DNA of 64,000 nucleotides from Leuconostocaceae bacterium ESL0723 (lineage in GTDB: Bacteria > Bacillota > Bacilli > Lactobacillales > Lactobacillaceae): positions 1,114,501 to 1,178,500 of the forward strand of contig CP113928.1 in the NCBI GenBank assembly GCA_029392055.1, given 5' to 3'. The first letter of the stretch is position 1; every line of letters begins with the position of its first letter. The translations under genes were made by a program, and so were the position numbers. The notes below the pieces were generated by a model, which made no database searches, had not been told where the DNA came from, and saw nothing but the letters and a program-made list of their open reading frames with translations. Below are positions 1 to 8,976 of this stretch, one piece after another.

Positions 1-629
1 TGCCGGTCGATATTTAATCGGATTAGCGGCAGTTGATCAACAACCGTGAAGGGCTGCTGGTTAACCACCTGACTGAATCGCAACCTTTGAAAGTCAGCTT
101 TTTCAAAGCCACCGCGGTGGACAAAGACCTGGCGGTCTGGCAGATAAAAGGTCAACTGATCCTGGTGCAAAAAGCGGAGCACCGTCCGGGTGCGTAACTG
201 TTTTTGAAAGTAGCGCGGCCCCAAAATCCAGATGACCTCGATCCCTGCCCGGGCGTAGCCGCGGTTACGCTCAGTTAACCTGGGATTAGTAATCGGGCTG
301 CACTGGTATTCCACCGCCAGCCGTTGCTGCCCGCGACAAAGCAACAAATCCGGCCGTTGGTTAATCGATGGTAAGACCGGTTCTAGGGTCACCGTCCCCC
401 ATTGGCTAAGATAGCGGAAAAGCTGGACCTTGCCGGCCAGGTGGGTCTGACTCTCCCCTTCACTAAAAGCGTGGCAGCTGGTCCCTGCCTGGTGGGCAAA
501 GTAGGACTGGATGACAGTTCCCTGCCGCAATTGGACCGGCTGCTGGCAGGCCGGACAGCGGTAATGGTCGCCGACCTGTGCCAGACGGGCCGGCGCGTAT
601 TCCTGTTGTGAATTAATGGCAATCAGCAC
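1..629 (-). CDS. coiA: Competence protein CoiA, 5' part (runs off the left edge)
   Basis: About 209 N-terminal residues of a CoiA-like protein are visible; the family is usually about 330-400 residues. CoiA helps natural transformation, probably in recombination or processing of incoming single-stranded DNA. The N-terminus has a small Cys-rich element (RCPACQQPV, followed by FAH and SCH), then a nuclease-like core with RPD, AVEYQCSP and ER..RGY..AG, the restriction-endonuclease-like signature of the family. I chose the GTG at 627-629 because GAGGTG lies 9 bases upstream. That SD sits inside the terminator hairpin of the upstream glutamine transporter genes. The frame is open to the window edge, so the gene is cut by the window, not broken. 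Confidence 0.85.
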   Translation of the reverse strand, partial: MLIAINSQQEYAPARLAQVGDHYRCPACQQPVQLRQGTVIQSYFAHQAGTSCHAFSEGESQTHLAGKVQLFRYLSQWGTVTLEPVLPSINQRPDLLLCRGQQRLAVEYQCSPITNPRLTERNRGYARAGIEVIWILGPRYFQKQLRTRTVLRFLHQDQLTFYLPDRQVFVHRGGFEKADFQRLRFSQVVNQQPFTVVDQLPLIRLNIDR

Positions 630-632
630 AGT

Positions 633-675
633 AAAAAACACCTCGCTGTCATAGTACGTTGACGAGGTGTTTTTA
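633..675 (-). terminator. Intrinsic terminator of the glutamine transporter genes
   Basis: ACACCTCG (638-645) pairs with CGAGGTGT (663-670). The stem is followed on the minus strand by a run of six T. It lies just after the stop of the 678-2129 gene. Its 3' arm supplies the GAGGTG ribosome binding site of coiA. Confidence 0.85.
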
Positions 676-677
676 AC

Positions 678-2129
678 TTACTTCATTTTCTTTTCAACCC
701 AGTTACTGAGCAGGGTCAGCAGGGTAATCACAATCAAGTAGATAACCGCCACTATTGCCCAAACCCTGAATCCTTGTGAATTCCGGGCGACAATCAGCGT
801 TCCAGTCTGGGTCAGTTCCATAATACCGATGGCGGACAGGATGGAGGTATCCTTCAAGGTAATGATGAACTGGTTAATGAAACTAGGCACCATAATCTTA
901 AGTCCCTGCGGCATCACGACCTTGCGCATCGACAGGCCGTAAGGCAGGCCCAGGCTCCGGGCGGCTTCCATCTGTCCCCGGTTCACGGCTTCAAAACCAC
1001 CGCGGACAAAGGCCCCGGTGTAGGCGCCTTCATTTAAAATCAGGGTCAGCAAGCCAGCTGTAAAGGCTGGAATCTTAGCACCCAACACCCCGGGCAGGCC
1101 AATGTAGATAAAGAAGGCCAGCACCATCAGTGGCAGTCCCCGGAAGATGTAAATAATGCCGGTTGAAAGGCCACGAATCACGCGGTTTTGACTAACGCCC
1201 ATGATGCCCAAAATGATTCCCCAGGCAGAAGCGAGGATAATGGCCAAGACCGTCAGGACTAAGGTCATGTAGAGACCGTTTAAGAAAGCCTGCTTGTTGG
1301 ATTTCAAAATACCCCAGGTTGTGTCATTGCTCTTGGCATCACCGACAAAGGTTGACTGCTTAGCACCTAAGTACTTGGCCACAATCTTGTCGTAGGTACC
1401 ATCTTTTTTGATGGATTCAAAGCCGCGGTTGAAAGCAGCCAGGAGTTCCTGGTTCTGCCCCTTCTTAACAAAGAAGGCGTAAGAACCAGCGTTACCCAAG
1501 TGGTTGGCGTTCATAACCTTTAACTTGAGCCCGTTTTTAATGGCGTACTGGATAACGGGCATGTCTTCAAAGGTCGCCGCCGAGTTACCATTGGCTACGT
1601 CATTGTACATAGTGTTGGTATCACTAAAGTACTTGACCTTAAAGCCGTACTTGTCCTGCAGGGACTTACCATACTCTGAGGCCGCGGTGCCAGTTTTCAG
1701 GGCGACGGTTTTACCCTTTAAATCACTGAGGGACTTGATCTTACTGCCATCTTTGACAATCCAGGCCACCCCGGTACCGTAGTAAGGCACCGAGTGGTCA
1801 TAGACGCTTTCACGTTCCTTGGTCACCGCCATTCCAGCGATAATCCCGTCCGCTTGACCGTTGGCTACCATCTGGGCGGCCGAATCAAAGCTCATGGGCT
1901 TTAAAGTGTAGGTGAAGCCTTCGCGCTTGGCGACTTCCTTTAAGATATCCTGGTCAATCCCAACATATTCACCGTTTTTATCCTGAAAATCAAAGGGTGG
2001 ATAAGTCGCGTCCGTTGAAATCACGTAGTTGGGTTCGGCCGCCTGGACATTGTGCGCCTCGACCAAAAAGCCCAAACCCAGGACTAAAATCAGGGCCGCC
2101 CAAACGAATTTTACCTGTTGTTTTACCAT
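678..2129 (-). CDS. Glutamine-type ABC transporter, fused substrate-binding/permease protein (copy 2)
   Basis: This 483-residue protein joins a signal peptide (about 1-31, ending VQAA), a family-3 solute-binding domain (about 33-255; [14 protein letters not shown], then [18 protein letters not shown]) and a HisM-type permease domain with about five membrane segments (about 280-480). The permease carries the EAA loop EAARSLGLPYG...MPQGLKIM, which contacts the ATPase. Such fusions (GlnP type) bring in glutamine, glutamate or related polar amino acids. It is a close paralogue of the 2925-4373 gene; both can share the single ATPase encoded between them. A hairpin with a T-run separates it from glnQ, so it may be expressed less than its partner. 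Substrate cannot be told from sequence. Confidence 0.9.
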   Translation of the reverse strand: MVKQQVKFVWAALILVLGLGFLVEAHNVQAAEPNYVISTDATYPPFDFQDKNGEYVGIDQDILKEVAKREGFTYTLKPMSFDSAAQMVANGQADGIIAGMAVTKERESVYDHSVPYYGTGVAWIVKDGSKIKSLSDLKGKTVALKTGTAASEYGKSLQDKYGFKVKYFSDTNTMYNDVANGNSAATFEDMPVIQYAIKNGLKLKVMNANHLGNAGSYAFFVKKGQNQELLAAFNRGFESIKKDGTYDKIVAKYLGAKQSTFVGDAKSNDTTWGILKSNKQAFLNGLYMTLVLTVLAIILASAWGIILGIMGVSQNRVIRGLSTGIIYIFRGLPLMVLAFFIYIGLPGVLGAKIPAFTAGLLTLILNEGAYTGAFVRGGFEAVNRGQMEAARSLGLPYGLSMRKVVMPQGLKIMVPSFINQFIITLKDTSILSAIGIMELTQTGTLIVARNSQGFRVWAIVAVIYLIVITLLTLLSNWVEKKMK

Positions 2130-2140
2130 CTTTTCCCCCT

Positions 2141-2167
2141 AAAAAAGGTGGCTTCCGCCACCTTTTT
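2141..2167 (-). terminator. Intergenic terminator or attenuator between glnQ and copy 2
   Basis: AAAGGTGGC and GCCACCTTT (2157-2165 and 2144-2152 on the plus strand) form a 9-bp stem with a 4-base loop, followed by T residues on the minus strand. It lies in the 46-base gap between glnQ and the downstream binding-protein/permease gene, just before an AGGGGG ribosome binding site. Confidence 0.75.
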
Positions 2168-2175
2168 ACTAGCCA

Positions 2176-2928
2176 TTAAGCCTGCATCACCTTACTCAAG
2201 AACTCCTGTAGACGGGCGTTCTTTGGTGCGTTAAAGATTTGTTCCGGTGCGCCTGATTCTTGAATCTTACCAGATTCAAAGAAGACAACCCGGTCAGCAA
2301 CCTGCTTGGCAAAGCCCATTTCGTGGGTCACGATAATCATGGTCATCCCGGACTTAGCCAGGTTCTTCATGACGTCCAAGACATCCCCAACCATTTCTGG
2401 ATCGAGAGCTGACGTTGGCTCATCAAAGAGCATGATATCGGGATTCATGGCCAGGGCCCGGGCAATGGCAACTCGTTGCTTTTGTCCACCAGACAGAGAG
2501 TTAACGGAAACGTTCGCCTTATCAGCCAATCCAACCGTGTCCAAGAGTTCCTTGGCCCGCTTCTCAGCGGCGGCCTTGTCCATCTTACCCAGCTGGGTAG
2601 GGGCTAAGGTAATGTTTTCAATCACCGTGTAGTTGTTAAAGAGATTGAAGTTTTGGAAAACCATGCCGATGTTTTCCCGGACCTTGTTAATGTCGGTCTT
2701 CTTGTCGGTTACGTCAAAGCCATCAACGATAATCGTACCCGTATCCTGGGTCTCTAACTGGTTAAGCATCCGCAAGAAAGTCGACTTACCAGAACCAGAA
2801 GGGCCAATCATGACCACCACTTCGTTGGCGTTGACGTCCAGTGAGATGTCCCGCAAGACGTGGTTGCTTCCATATGACTTGTTTACCTTGTCAACATGGA
2901 CTTTGACATTTTGCTTGCTATCACTCAT
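2176..2928 (-). CDS. glnQ: Polar amino acid ABC transporter ATP-binding protein
   Basis: A 250-residue ABC ATPase of the polar amino acid (GlnQ/HisP) family that powers uptake through the adjacent fused permeases. Visible motifs are Walker [10 protein letters not shown] (about 43-51), Q-loop NFNLFNN, signature LSGGQKQR, Walker [13 protein letters not shown] and the switch His in VTHEMGF. Its start overlaps the stop of the 2925-4373 gene by ATGA, so the two are translationally coupled. The SD is AGAGG inside the upstream gene. It is the only ATPase here and sits between two near-duplicate permease genes, so it probably serves both. The symbol follows the family; the exact amino acid is not proven. 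Confidence 0.92.
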   Translation of the reverse strand: MSDSKQNVKVHVDKVNKSYGSNHVLRDISLDVNANEVVVMIGPSGSGKSTFLRMLNQLETQDTGTIIVDGFDVTDKKTDINKVRENIGMVFQNFNLFNNYTVIENITLAPTQLGKMDKAAAEKRAKELLDTVGLADKANVSVNSLSGGQKQRVAIARALAMNPDIMLFDEPTSALDPEMVGDVLDVMKNLAKSGMTMIIVTHEMGFAKQVADRVVFFESGKIQESGAPEQIFNAPKNARLQEFLSKVMQA

Positions 2929-4373
2929 GAATTAATCCTCTTATCTACCCAGTTACTCAACCAAGTCAGTAACGTAATTACAATCAAGTATATCACAGCG
3001 ATGATGGCCCAAACCCTGAATCCTTGTGAATTCCGGGCGACAATCAGGGTTCCAGTCTGCGTCAGCTCCAGGATACCAATAGCTGACAGGATGGAAGTAT
3101 CCTTCAAAGTAATGATGAACTGGTTGACGAAGCTAGGTACCATGATCCGAATACCCTGGGGCATGATGACCTTACGCATCGACATGTTGTAAGGCATGCC
3201 CAAACTGCGAGCCGCTTCCATTTGGCCCCGGTCAACGGCTTCAAAGCCACCTCGTACAAAGGCACCGGTATAGGCCCCTTCGTTTAGGACCAGAGTAATT
3301 ATTCCGGCAATGAAGGCTGGAATCTTAGCCCCGATAAAGCTTGGCAGACCAATGTAAATGAAGAAGGCCAAAACTAGCATAGGCAGACCACGGAAGATAT
3401 AGATAATGGTGGTCGAAATGCCCCGAATCAACTTACTCTGGCTGATACCCATCACGCCAAGGATGATTCCCCAGATGGAAGCCAGGAAAATACCAATCAA
3501 GGTCAGGGCGATGGTTTGCATCAAACCATCGATAAAGGCCTGCTTGTTGGCCTTCAAGATTCCCCAGGTCGTATCGTTGTTGCTCTGGTCACCGGTGAAG
3601 GTGCTAGCAGAGGCATCCAGGTACTTGTTAACAATCTTGTTGTAGGTACCATCCTTTTTGATGGATGCCAGGCCACGGTTAAAGGCTGCCAGCAGCTTAG
3701 CATTGGCACCCTTCTTAACGGCAAAGCCGTATTCACCAGCGTTAAATGGATCCTTAGGGTTCATCACCTTGAGCTTGGTACCGTTTTTAATACTGTACTG
3801 CAGCACTGGTAGGTCGCCAAAGGTGGCATCCGAGTTACCGTTGATTACGTCCCGGTAAAGGGTTTCAGAATCGTTAAAGTAGGTTACCTTAAAGCCGTAC
3901 TTGTCCTTGATGGACAGGGCGTAGTCAGCCCCGGAAGTTCCGGTCTTTAGGGCGACAGTCTTACCGCGCAGGTCATCTAATGACTTGATATTAGAACCCT
4001 GGCGGACCGCCCAGGCAATTCCGGAACGGTAGTATGGATCACTGAAGTCAAAGACCGCTTTACGCTCGTCAGTAATCGACATCCCAGCAATCACACCGTC
4101 GGCTTGGCTAGAACTAACTGACTGGGTCGCCGCGTTAAAGCTCATTGCTTTCAGGGTATAAGTGAAGCCTTCCCGCTTGGCGATTTCCTTTAGGATGTCC
4201 TGGTCAATACCCACATACTGATTGTTCTTATCCTGGAAATCAAAGGGTGGATAAGTTGCATCGGTGGTAATGACGTAATTAGGCTTACTGTCAGCCTGAG
4301 CAGATGGGAGCAGTCCCCCAGCCAATGGCAGGGCCATTAACAAAATTAGTAAAATTCTAGCTAGTTTTTTCAT
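2925..4373 (-). CDS. Glutamine-type ABC transporter, fused substrate-binding/permease protein (copy 1)
   Basis: This 482-residue paralogue of the 678-2129 product has the same order: signal peptide (about 1-27, ending AQA), family-3 binding domain (about 30-250) and HisM-type permease (about 280-480) with [11 protein letters not shown] in the EAA loop. The two differ mainly in the binding domain and are nearly identical in the last permease segments, where even the DNA matches over about 40 bases. It is the first gene of the operon and overlaps glnQ by four bases. No good SD precedes the ATG at 4373. A TAAAAT lies about 10 bases upstream of it, so a very short leader is possible. Confidence 0.9.
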   Translation of the reverse strand: MKKLARILLILLMALPLAGGLLPSAQADSKPNYVITTDATYPPFDFQDKNNQYVGIDQDILKEIAKREGFTYTLKAMSFNAATQSVSSSQADGVIAGMSITDERKAVFDFSDPYYRSGIAWAVRQGSNIKSLDDLRGKTVALKTGTSGADYALSIKDKYGFKVTYFNDSETLYRDVINGNSDATFGDLPVLQYSIKNGTKLKVMNPKDPFNAGEYGFAVKKGANAKLLAAFNRGLASIKKDGTYNKIVNKYLDASASTFTGDQSNNDTTWGILKANKQAFIDGLMQTIALTLIGIFLASIWGIILGVMGISQSKLIRGISTTIIYIFRGLPMLVLAFFIYIGLPSFIGAKIPAFIAGIITLVLNEGAYTGAFVRGGFEAVDRGQMEAARSLGMPYNMSMRKVIMPQGIRIMVPSFVNQFIITLKDTSILSAIGILELTQTGTLIVARNSQGFRVWAIIAVIYLIVITLLTWLSNWVDKRINS

Positions 4374-4444
4374 AATAGTTTGATTTTAGCAAAAAAAGGC
4401 CCTTTTGGGTTATCTGTGTTAATTTTTCTGACACAAAGACCAAA

Positions 4445-4472
4445 TTAGTCCTCGAAATAACTTTGCTATAAT
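4445..4472 (+). promoter_or_regulatory. Extended -10 promoter running into the gtf3-like start codon
   Basis: TTAGTC (4445-4450), 16 bases, then TGC plus TATAAT (4464-4472). Transcription would be expected to begin near 4479-4480, which is the ATG of the next gene, so the message should be leaderless or nearly so. Confidence 0.75.
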
Positions 4473-4479
4473 GACGTTA

Positions 4480-5472
4480 ATGACCGAATGGCTGACCCAC
4501 ACAATCGAACCCTGGATGCCGCCCGGGGCCTTAAAGGCCAAGGACGACTACCAGCAAATCGCCCGCCAAAATGACTGGCAAATTTTGGATTTAATCCGGT
4601 ACAACGATGCCCGCTTTGACGACCAGGTTCGCCAGGGAAAAATCCAGGAATGGTTGGTCCCGGTGTCAGCTGGTGACCTAGTTTTGCACCAGTTCCCTTC
4701 CTATATGAGTGCCACCTTTGAACGGGAATTCCAGGCAGCCATCCAGGCCCGTGACGCCCAGGCCGCCATCCTGATCCATGACTTAGAACCCCTCCGAGTT
4801 GAAAAGGACCCAGCCTGGGAATATGACCTCCTTAAAAAAGCGGACCTAATTATCACCCACTCAGTGTACATGGACCAGGCCCTGGAGGCCCACGGAATTA
4901 GCGGACCTTTTATCCACCAGGAACTATTTGACTACCTGGGTAATCCAGCCAGCTGGGGCCAATTCCAACCAAGGGTTAACTTTGCCGGCACCTTCCAAAA
5001 ATCGCCCTGGCTCAAGCAGTACCAGGGACCAGACCTAGAGCTCTTTGGTTCCTTACCAAAAAAATGGCGCGAGGTAGACTGGCCCGCTGCCGTCCACTAT
5101 CAGGGCAATTGGTCACCGACTGAAATTCTCAGTCAATTTCAGGGTGGTTTTGGACTAGTGTGGGATAGTGACTTTGATGACCGCCACTACCAGGACTACA
5201 CCCGCTACAACGCCCCGCATAAGGCCAGCCTTTATTTGCGGGCTGGCCTGCCCCTGATTGCCTGGTCACAAAGTTACCTGGGCCAGCTAATTGAACAAAA
5301 TCATTGGGGCCTTACCATTGATGATTTGGTCGACTTGGATCAAATCAACCAGGTGACGTCTGGTCAATACCATGCTTTCCAGGAGAAGATTATCCCCGTT
5401 AGCCAGGCCCTAAAAGAAGGTCGCTACAGCCAACGCGTCCTCAATGCAATCAAAAAGCGCAACGCCCAGTGA
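4480..5472 (+). CDS. Gtf3-like glycosyltransferase (galactofuranosyl/glucosyltransferase type)
   Basis: About 330 residues resembling the Gtf3 / beta-1,6-galactofuranosyltransferase-like family, which adds sugars to surface glycans or serine-rich adhesins. Family-type features are the N-terminal WLTHTIEPW...KAKDDYQ, the central ILIHDLEPLR, LIITHS..M, FAGTFQKSPW and the late YNAPHKASLYLRAGLPLI block, which in this fold binds nucleotide sugar. There is no transmembrane segment, so it is cytosolic. An in-frame ATG at 4471 lies inside the promoter -10 box, so I prefer the ATG at 4480, next to the expected transcription start. No SD precedes either. The gene stands alone, with no adhesin or secretion genes beside it. 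The stop codon lies inside the terminator loop. The acceptor is unknown. Confidence 0.75.
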   Translation: MTEWLTHTIEPWMPPGALKAKDDYQQIARQNDWQILDLIRYNDARFDDQVRQGKIQEWLVPVSAGDLVLHQFPSYMSATFEREFQAAIQARDAQAAILIHDLEPLRVEKDPAWEYDLLKKADLIITHSVYMDQALEAHGISGPFIHQELFDYLGNPASWGQFQPRVNFAGTFQKSPWLKQYQGPDLELFGSLPKKWREVDWPAAVHYQGNWSPTEILSQFQGGFGLVWDSDFDDRHYQDYTRYNAPHKASLYLRAGLPLIAWSQSYLGQLIEQNHWGLTIDDLVDLDQINQVTSGQYHAFQEKIIPVSQALKEGRYSQRVLNAIKKRNAQ

Positions 5473-5492
5473 ACGGACGTTGCGCTTTTTTT
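5455..5492. terminator. Bidirectional terminator between convergent genes
   Basis: AGCGCAACG (5456-5464) pairs with CGTTGCGCT (5478-5486), flanked by A-rich and T-rich runs. It serves the plus-strand glycosyltransferase, whose TGA lies in the loop, and the minus-strand 5502-5942 gene. Confidence 0.88.
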
Positions 5493-5501
5493 CTATATAA
5501 A

Positions 5502-5942
5502 TTACAAACCACCAAAAATCTTACCGACGTTGGCTTGGACCTTGTTCATCGAAGTTTCCTGGTCCTTTTCTGACTGGCTAAATTCGGCTTCCTTGATTTT
5601 CTGGCCGTCTAAGACAACCGCATCAGCCATGGCCTCAGTGGCCTTGGCATAGTCAGCATAATTTTTAACCAGCAGCTTGTGGACACCCAGCCAGCGAACT
5701 GGGGGCTTGGCGTCCGCTAAAATCGTGGCATTCTTCTGATAAACGCCGACGGCATCATCAAACTCAGCCTTAATTTCGGCGAACTCGGCCTTGGGTAGGT
5801 CCCCTAATTTATCAGCCTGACGGGCTTCGTCTAACTTAACAAAGTATGGGGAAACCTGGTTAGCGGCCTCCTGGGTATCCCCCAGGACGGTCTGCAAGGT
5901 CTGCAAGTAAGTTTGAATTTGTTTGGGGTTAAATTTTGGCAC
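5502..5942 (-). CDS. Hypothetical helical protein co-transcribed with the P-type ATPase
   Basis: I do not recognise this 146-residue protein. It has no signal peptide or membrane segment, is rich in Ala, Lys, Glu and Asp, and reads as mostly alpha-helical, possibly a bundle or coiled coil, with one conserved-looking central patch (PPVRWLGVHKLLVKNY). It begins with GTG five bases after the ATPase stop codon. Its SD (AAAGGAT) overlaps that stop, so the two genes are translationally coupled and share the manganese riboswitch promoter. This suggests, without proof, a role tied to the exporter. A bidirectional terminator follows directly. Confidence 0.7.
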   Translation of the reverse strand: MPKFNPKQIQTYLQTLQTVLGDTQEAANQVSPYFVKLDEARQADKLGDLPKAEFAEIKAEFDDAVGVYQKNATILADAKPPVRWLGVHKLLVKNYADYAKATEAMADAVVLDGQKIKEAEFSQSEKDQETSMNKVQANVGKIFGGL

Positions 5943-5947
5943 GGTGC

Positions 5948-8611
5948 TTATCCTTTATGAAAAAATCGACGTTGGACCCATTTTACCAGTTCTACTAGCA
6001 CAATGATACTAAAGGCCGCAATCAGCACGGTAATCCACTGGTAAGTGTCTAAGTGGGTAACGTGGAAGATTGGGTTAAGCGGTTCGATGACCACCACGGC
6101 AGCCATGGCAACCAGGGAGCCAACTAGGGCCCAGTTGAAGAACTTGTTGGCAAAGGCTTGGGGACCAAACATAGAGCCGTAAACCGACTTCACGTTAATG
6201 GCATTAAACATCTGCATCAGTCCTAAGGTCATGAAGGCCATAGTCAGGGCATCACCGTGAACGGCGGCATCACCCGAGTGCACTGGGTGGGCCAGGGCAA
6301 AGCCGTAAACGCCAAGGACTAAGAGGGCCTGCAGGGTTCCCTGCCAGATAATGGCTGGGCCAACGCCGCCGGAAAGGAAGCTAGCCTGACGGCCACGCGG
6401 CTGACGTTGCATAATTCCCTTCTCAGCCGGCTCAACCCCCATGGCAATCGCTGGCAGCGTATCAGTCACCAGGTTAATCCACAGAATCATAATTGGTGCC
6501 AAAATATTCCAGCCCAGCAAGGTCATCACAAAGATTGAAATTACTTCGGCCAAGTTAGAAGCCAGCAAGTACTGGAGTGACTTCTGGATGTTACGGAAGA
6601 CCTTACGCCCTTCTTCAACGGCGTTAACAATCGTAGCAAAGTTGTCATCGGCCAGCACCATGTCCGAAGCACCCTTGGAAACTTCCGTTCCAGTGATACC
6701 CATGGCAATACCAATGTCAGCAGTCTTCAGAGCAGGGGCATCGTTAACCCCGTCCCCGGTCATGGCGACCACCTTACCGAGGTTCTGCCAGGCTTTAACA
6801 ATCTTAACCTTGTGTTCAGGGGCAACCCGGGCGTAAACGTTGTACTGGGTCACCTTGTCAGCGAACTCTTCGTCGCTCATTTTATCCAAGTCAGTTCCAG
6901 AAATAACGGCAGTTTCCTCGTCACCCGGGGCCAAAATACCCAAACGGGTGGCGATGGCTGCGGCCGTATCACGGTGGTCACCGGTAATCATAATTGGGCG
7001 AATACCAGCATCCTTGGCCTCGGCTACGGCCTGGGCAACTTCGGGACGCTCAGGGTCAATCATGCCGACAAAGCCGGTGAAGACCAGGTCCTTTTCGACT
7101 TGGTCACTGGTCATTTCAGCCGGAATTTCATTGACTGGCCGGTAGGCAAAGGCCAGGACTCGCAGGGCCTGCTTGGCCATTTGCGAGTTGAGGTCCAACA
7201 ACTTTTGGCGCATTCCCTCATCCAAGGATTCCACCTGGCCGTTGATTTCAATCTGAGTGGCCCGCTTCAACAATTCATCAGGCGCACCCTTAACCGTTAC
7301 CAGGTAGCCTTGAGGGGCCGGGTTAACTGTGGCCATCAGCTTCCGCTCTGAATCGAAAGGAATTTCCTCCTCACGGGGCATTTCCTTAAAGAGCTGGTCC
7401 AAGTCGCGGTGGTGGTTTTCATTAAAGGCAATCAGGGCCGTTTCGGTCGGATCACCAATCAAACCATCGCTGGTCCGTTTCGTATCATTATTCAAGGCCA
7501 TGATATCAGCCAGACGGGCAGCCGTACCGGTCAATTCACCAGTGTGAGCGGCGTCAACTAATTCACCGTTGACCACCAGCTTTTCAACCGTCATCTTGTT
7601 TTGGGTCAGGGTTCCAGTCTTATCGGAACCAATGATATCGGTTGAACCCAGGGTTTCAACCGCTGGCAGGCGGCGAACCAGGGCATGGCGGGCAGCCATC
7701 CGACTGGTTCCCAGGGCCAAGGTAACCGTAACGATGGCTGGCAATCCTTCCGGAATAGCAGCCACGGCCAGGGAGATTGAAGTCAACAACATGTCAACGA
7801 AGCTCTCTTGTCCCCGCAACATGCCGACCACGAAGGTAATAGCCGCGATGGCTAAGATCATGTAAGTCAAGACCTTACCCAGACGGATTAGGTTTTCTTG
7901 CAGTGGGGTCTTGTTTTGGTCGGTTTCTTCCAGAGCACCGGCGATATGACCAATTTCAGTGCTCATACCGGTCGCCACCACAACCCCGACCCCGCGACCG
8001 TAGGTCACGTTACTGTTCATGAAGGCCAGATTATGGCGGTCGCCCAGGGGCAGGTCCTGGTCAGAAATTGTCTCAGCCACCTTATCGACTGGCACAGATT
8101 CCCCAGTCAGTGATGACTCCTCAATCTGCAAGGAGGCCGATTGAATAATCCTTAGGTCGGCAGGCACCACGTCACCGGCTTCTAGGTAAACAATGTCACC
8201 AATGACCAAGTCACGGGATGAAACTTCGCGGTCCTGTCCGTTTCGCAGCACGTTAGCGCTGGGCGTTGACATTTCCTTTAGGGCATTGATGGCCCCTTCA
8301 GCCTTGGCCTCTTGGAAAACCCCAAAGAGGGCGTTGATAATCACGATGGCCAGGATAAAAATGGCATCGGTCAGCTCACCGGTAAAGGCCGCAATCAGGG
8401 CCGCTACCAGTAAAATGACAATCATCAAATCTTTAAACTGGTCAATGAACTTCTGCACCAGGCTGGTCGACTTGGCCTCGTTAAGCTGGTTGGGGCCGTT
8501 AGTTTCCAAGCGACGTTCAACTTCAGCATCACTGAGACCATTTTGCCGACTGGTGTCCAGATCCTTTAAGACCTGGTCGACATCCTGATTATAGAATGGC
8601 GGTGTGGACAT
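5948..8611 (-). CDS. P2A-type cation-transporting ATPase, probable Mn2+/Ca2+ exporter
   Basis: An 887-residue P-type ATPase with the full set of motifs: an actuator TGES (about 169-172), PEGLP in M4 (about 287-291), phosphorylation site DKTGTLTQ (about 330), KGAPDELL in the nucleotide domain, TGDGVNDAPALK in the hinge, and about ten membrane segments. The class is usually called Ca2+-transporting (PMR1/SERCA-like). The Mn2+-type riboswitch upstream points to Mn2+ export, as described for P2A enzymes of Lactococcus and Streptococcus. I start at the ATG at 8611, preceded by AAAGGAGA; the longer ORF back to 8668 would read through the riboswitch terminator. A small gene of unknown function follows in the same unit. 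Confidence 0.92.
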   Translation of the reverse strand: MSTPPFYNQDVDQVLKDLDTSRQNGLSDAEVERRLETNGPNQLNEAKSTSLVQKFIDQFKDLMIVILLVAALIAAFTGELTDAIFILAIVIINALFGVFQEAKAEGAINALKEMSTPSANVLRNGQDREVSSRDLVIGDIVYLEAGDVVPADLRIIQSASLQIEESSLTGESVPVDKVAETISDQDLPLGDRHNLAFMNSNVTYGRGVGVVVATGMSTEIGHIAGALEETDQNKTPLQENLIRLGKVLTYMILAIAAITFVVGMLRGQESFVDMLLTSISLAVAAIPEGLPAIVTVTLALGTSRMAARHALVRRLPAVETLGSTDIIGSDKTGTLTQNKMTVEKLVVNGELVDAAHTGELTGTAARLADIMALNNDTKRTSDGLIGDPTETALIAFNENHHRDLDQLFKEMPREEEIPFDSERKLMATVNPAPQGYLVTVKGAPDELLKRATQIEINGQVESLDEGMRQKLLDLNSQMAKQALRVLAFAYRPVNEIPAEMTSDQVEKDLVFTGFVGMIDPERPEVAQAVAEAKDAGIRPIMITGDHRDTAAAIATRLGILAPGDEETAVISGTDLDKMSDEEFADKVTQYNVYARVAPEHKVKIVKAWQNLGKVVAMTGDGVNDAPALKTADIGIAMGITGTEVSKGASDMVLADDNFATIVNAVEEGRKVFRNIQKSLQYLLASNLAEVISIFVMTLLGWNILAPIMILWINLVTDTLPAIAMGVEPAEKGIMQRQPRGRQASFLSGGVGPAIIWQGTLQALLVLGVYGFALAHPVHSGDAAVHGDALTMAFMTLGLMQMFNAINVKSVYGSMFGPQAFANKFFNWALVGSLVAMAAVVVIEPLNPIFHVTHLDTYQWITVLIAAFSIIVLVELVKWVQRRFFHKG

Positions 8612-8652
8612 ATTCTCTCCTTTATCTATCCTATTCCTAGGTCGATTTTGTA

Positions 8653-8803
8653 CGAAAAAAAGACCCATATCAAATGCTAAAAAGCACCAATATGAGTCTC
8701 ACTGTTTAATGCCAAACCGGCGCCAAGCGCGATATAAAACATTGCTGTTTTGCTTTGACGATTTGGCCACGAACATTTCGTCAGTTACTCCCTCAGAAAT
8801 TAA
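8653..8803 (-). ncRNA. yybP-ykoY (manganese) riboswitch with terminator
   Basis: On the minus strand the leader has GAGGGAGTAAC (8784-8794), AAATCGTCAAAGC, and GTGAGAC (8696-8702), matching the conserved GGGGAGUA, GUCGUCA and GUGAGAC elements of this class. The 3' arm then forms a terminator: AGACTCATAT pairs with ATATGGGTCT, followed by seven T (8654-8660). In this class Mn2+ binding lets transcription proceed. The ATPase SD lies about 40 bases further on. Confidence 0.82.
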
Positions 8804-8814
8804 CTTATGCAGTT

Positions 8815-8843
8815 ATTATATCAGAGAAAACCTGACCTGCCTA
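8815..8843 (-). promoter_or_regulatory. Promoter of the Mn riboswitch / ATPase unit
   Basis: On the minus strand TAGGCA (8838-8843) is followed by 17 bases and TATAAT (8815-8820) with an extended TGA just before it. Transcription would start near 8808, directly before the aptamer. I see no gene between 8844 and 8940. Confidence 0.7.
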
Positions 8844-8940
8844 GCTTTTTTATGGGCCGTTTATCAGGCGATACTTGGACCACTAATCCGACCAACCGGT
8901 GGCCTTAACACCCAAAAATTACAGGCAGATTAAAATCTAT

Positions 8941-8969
8941 TTGACAAGTTTCGGGTGGCCGGCTATGAT
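8941..8969 (+). promoter_or_regulatory. Promoter of the methionine T-box operon
   Basis: A perfect -35 TTGACA (8941-8946), a 17-base spacer and TATGAT (8964-8969). Confidence 0.85.
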
Positions 8970-8976
8970 AGTTTTA

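Noticed and set aside
8604-8933. 109-codon plus-strand ORF upstream of the T-box promoter
   Set aside because: It is the antisense of the Mn riboswitch and its promoter, has no ribosome binding site, and reads as low-complexity polar sequence.
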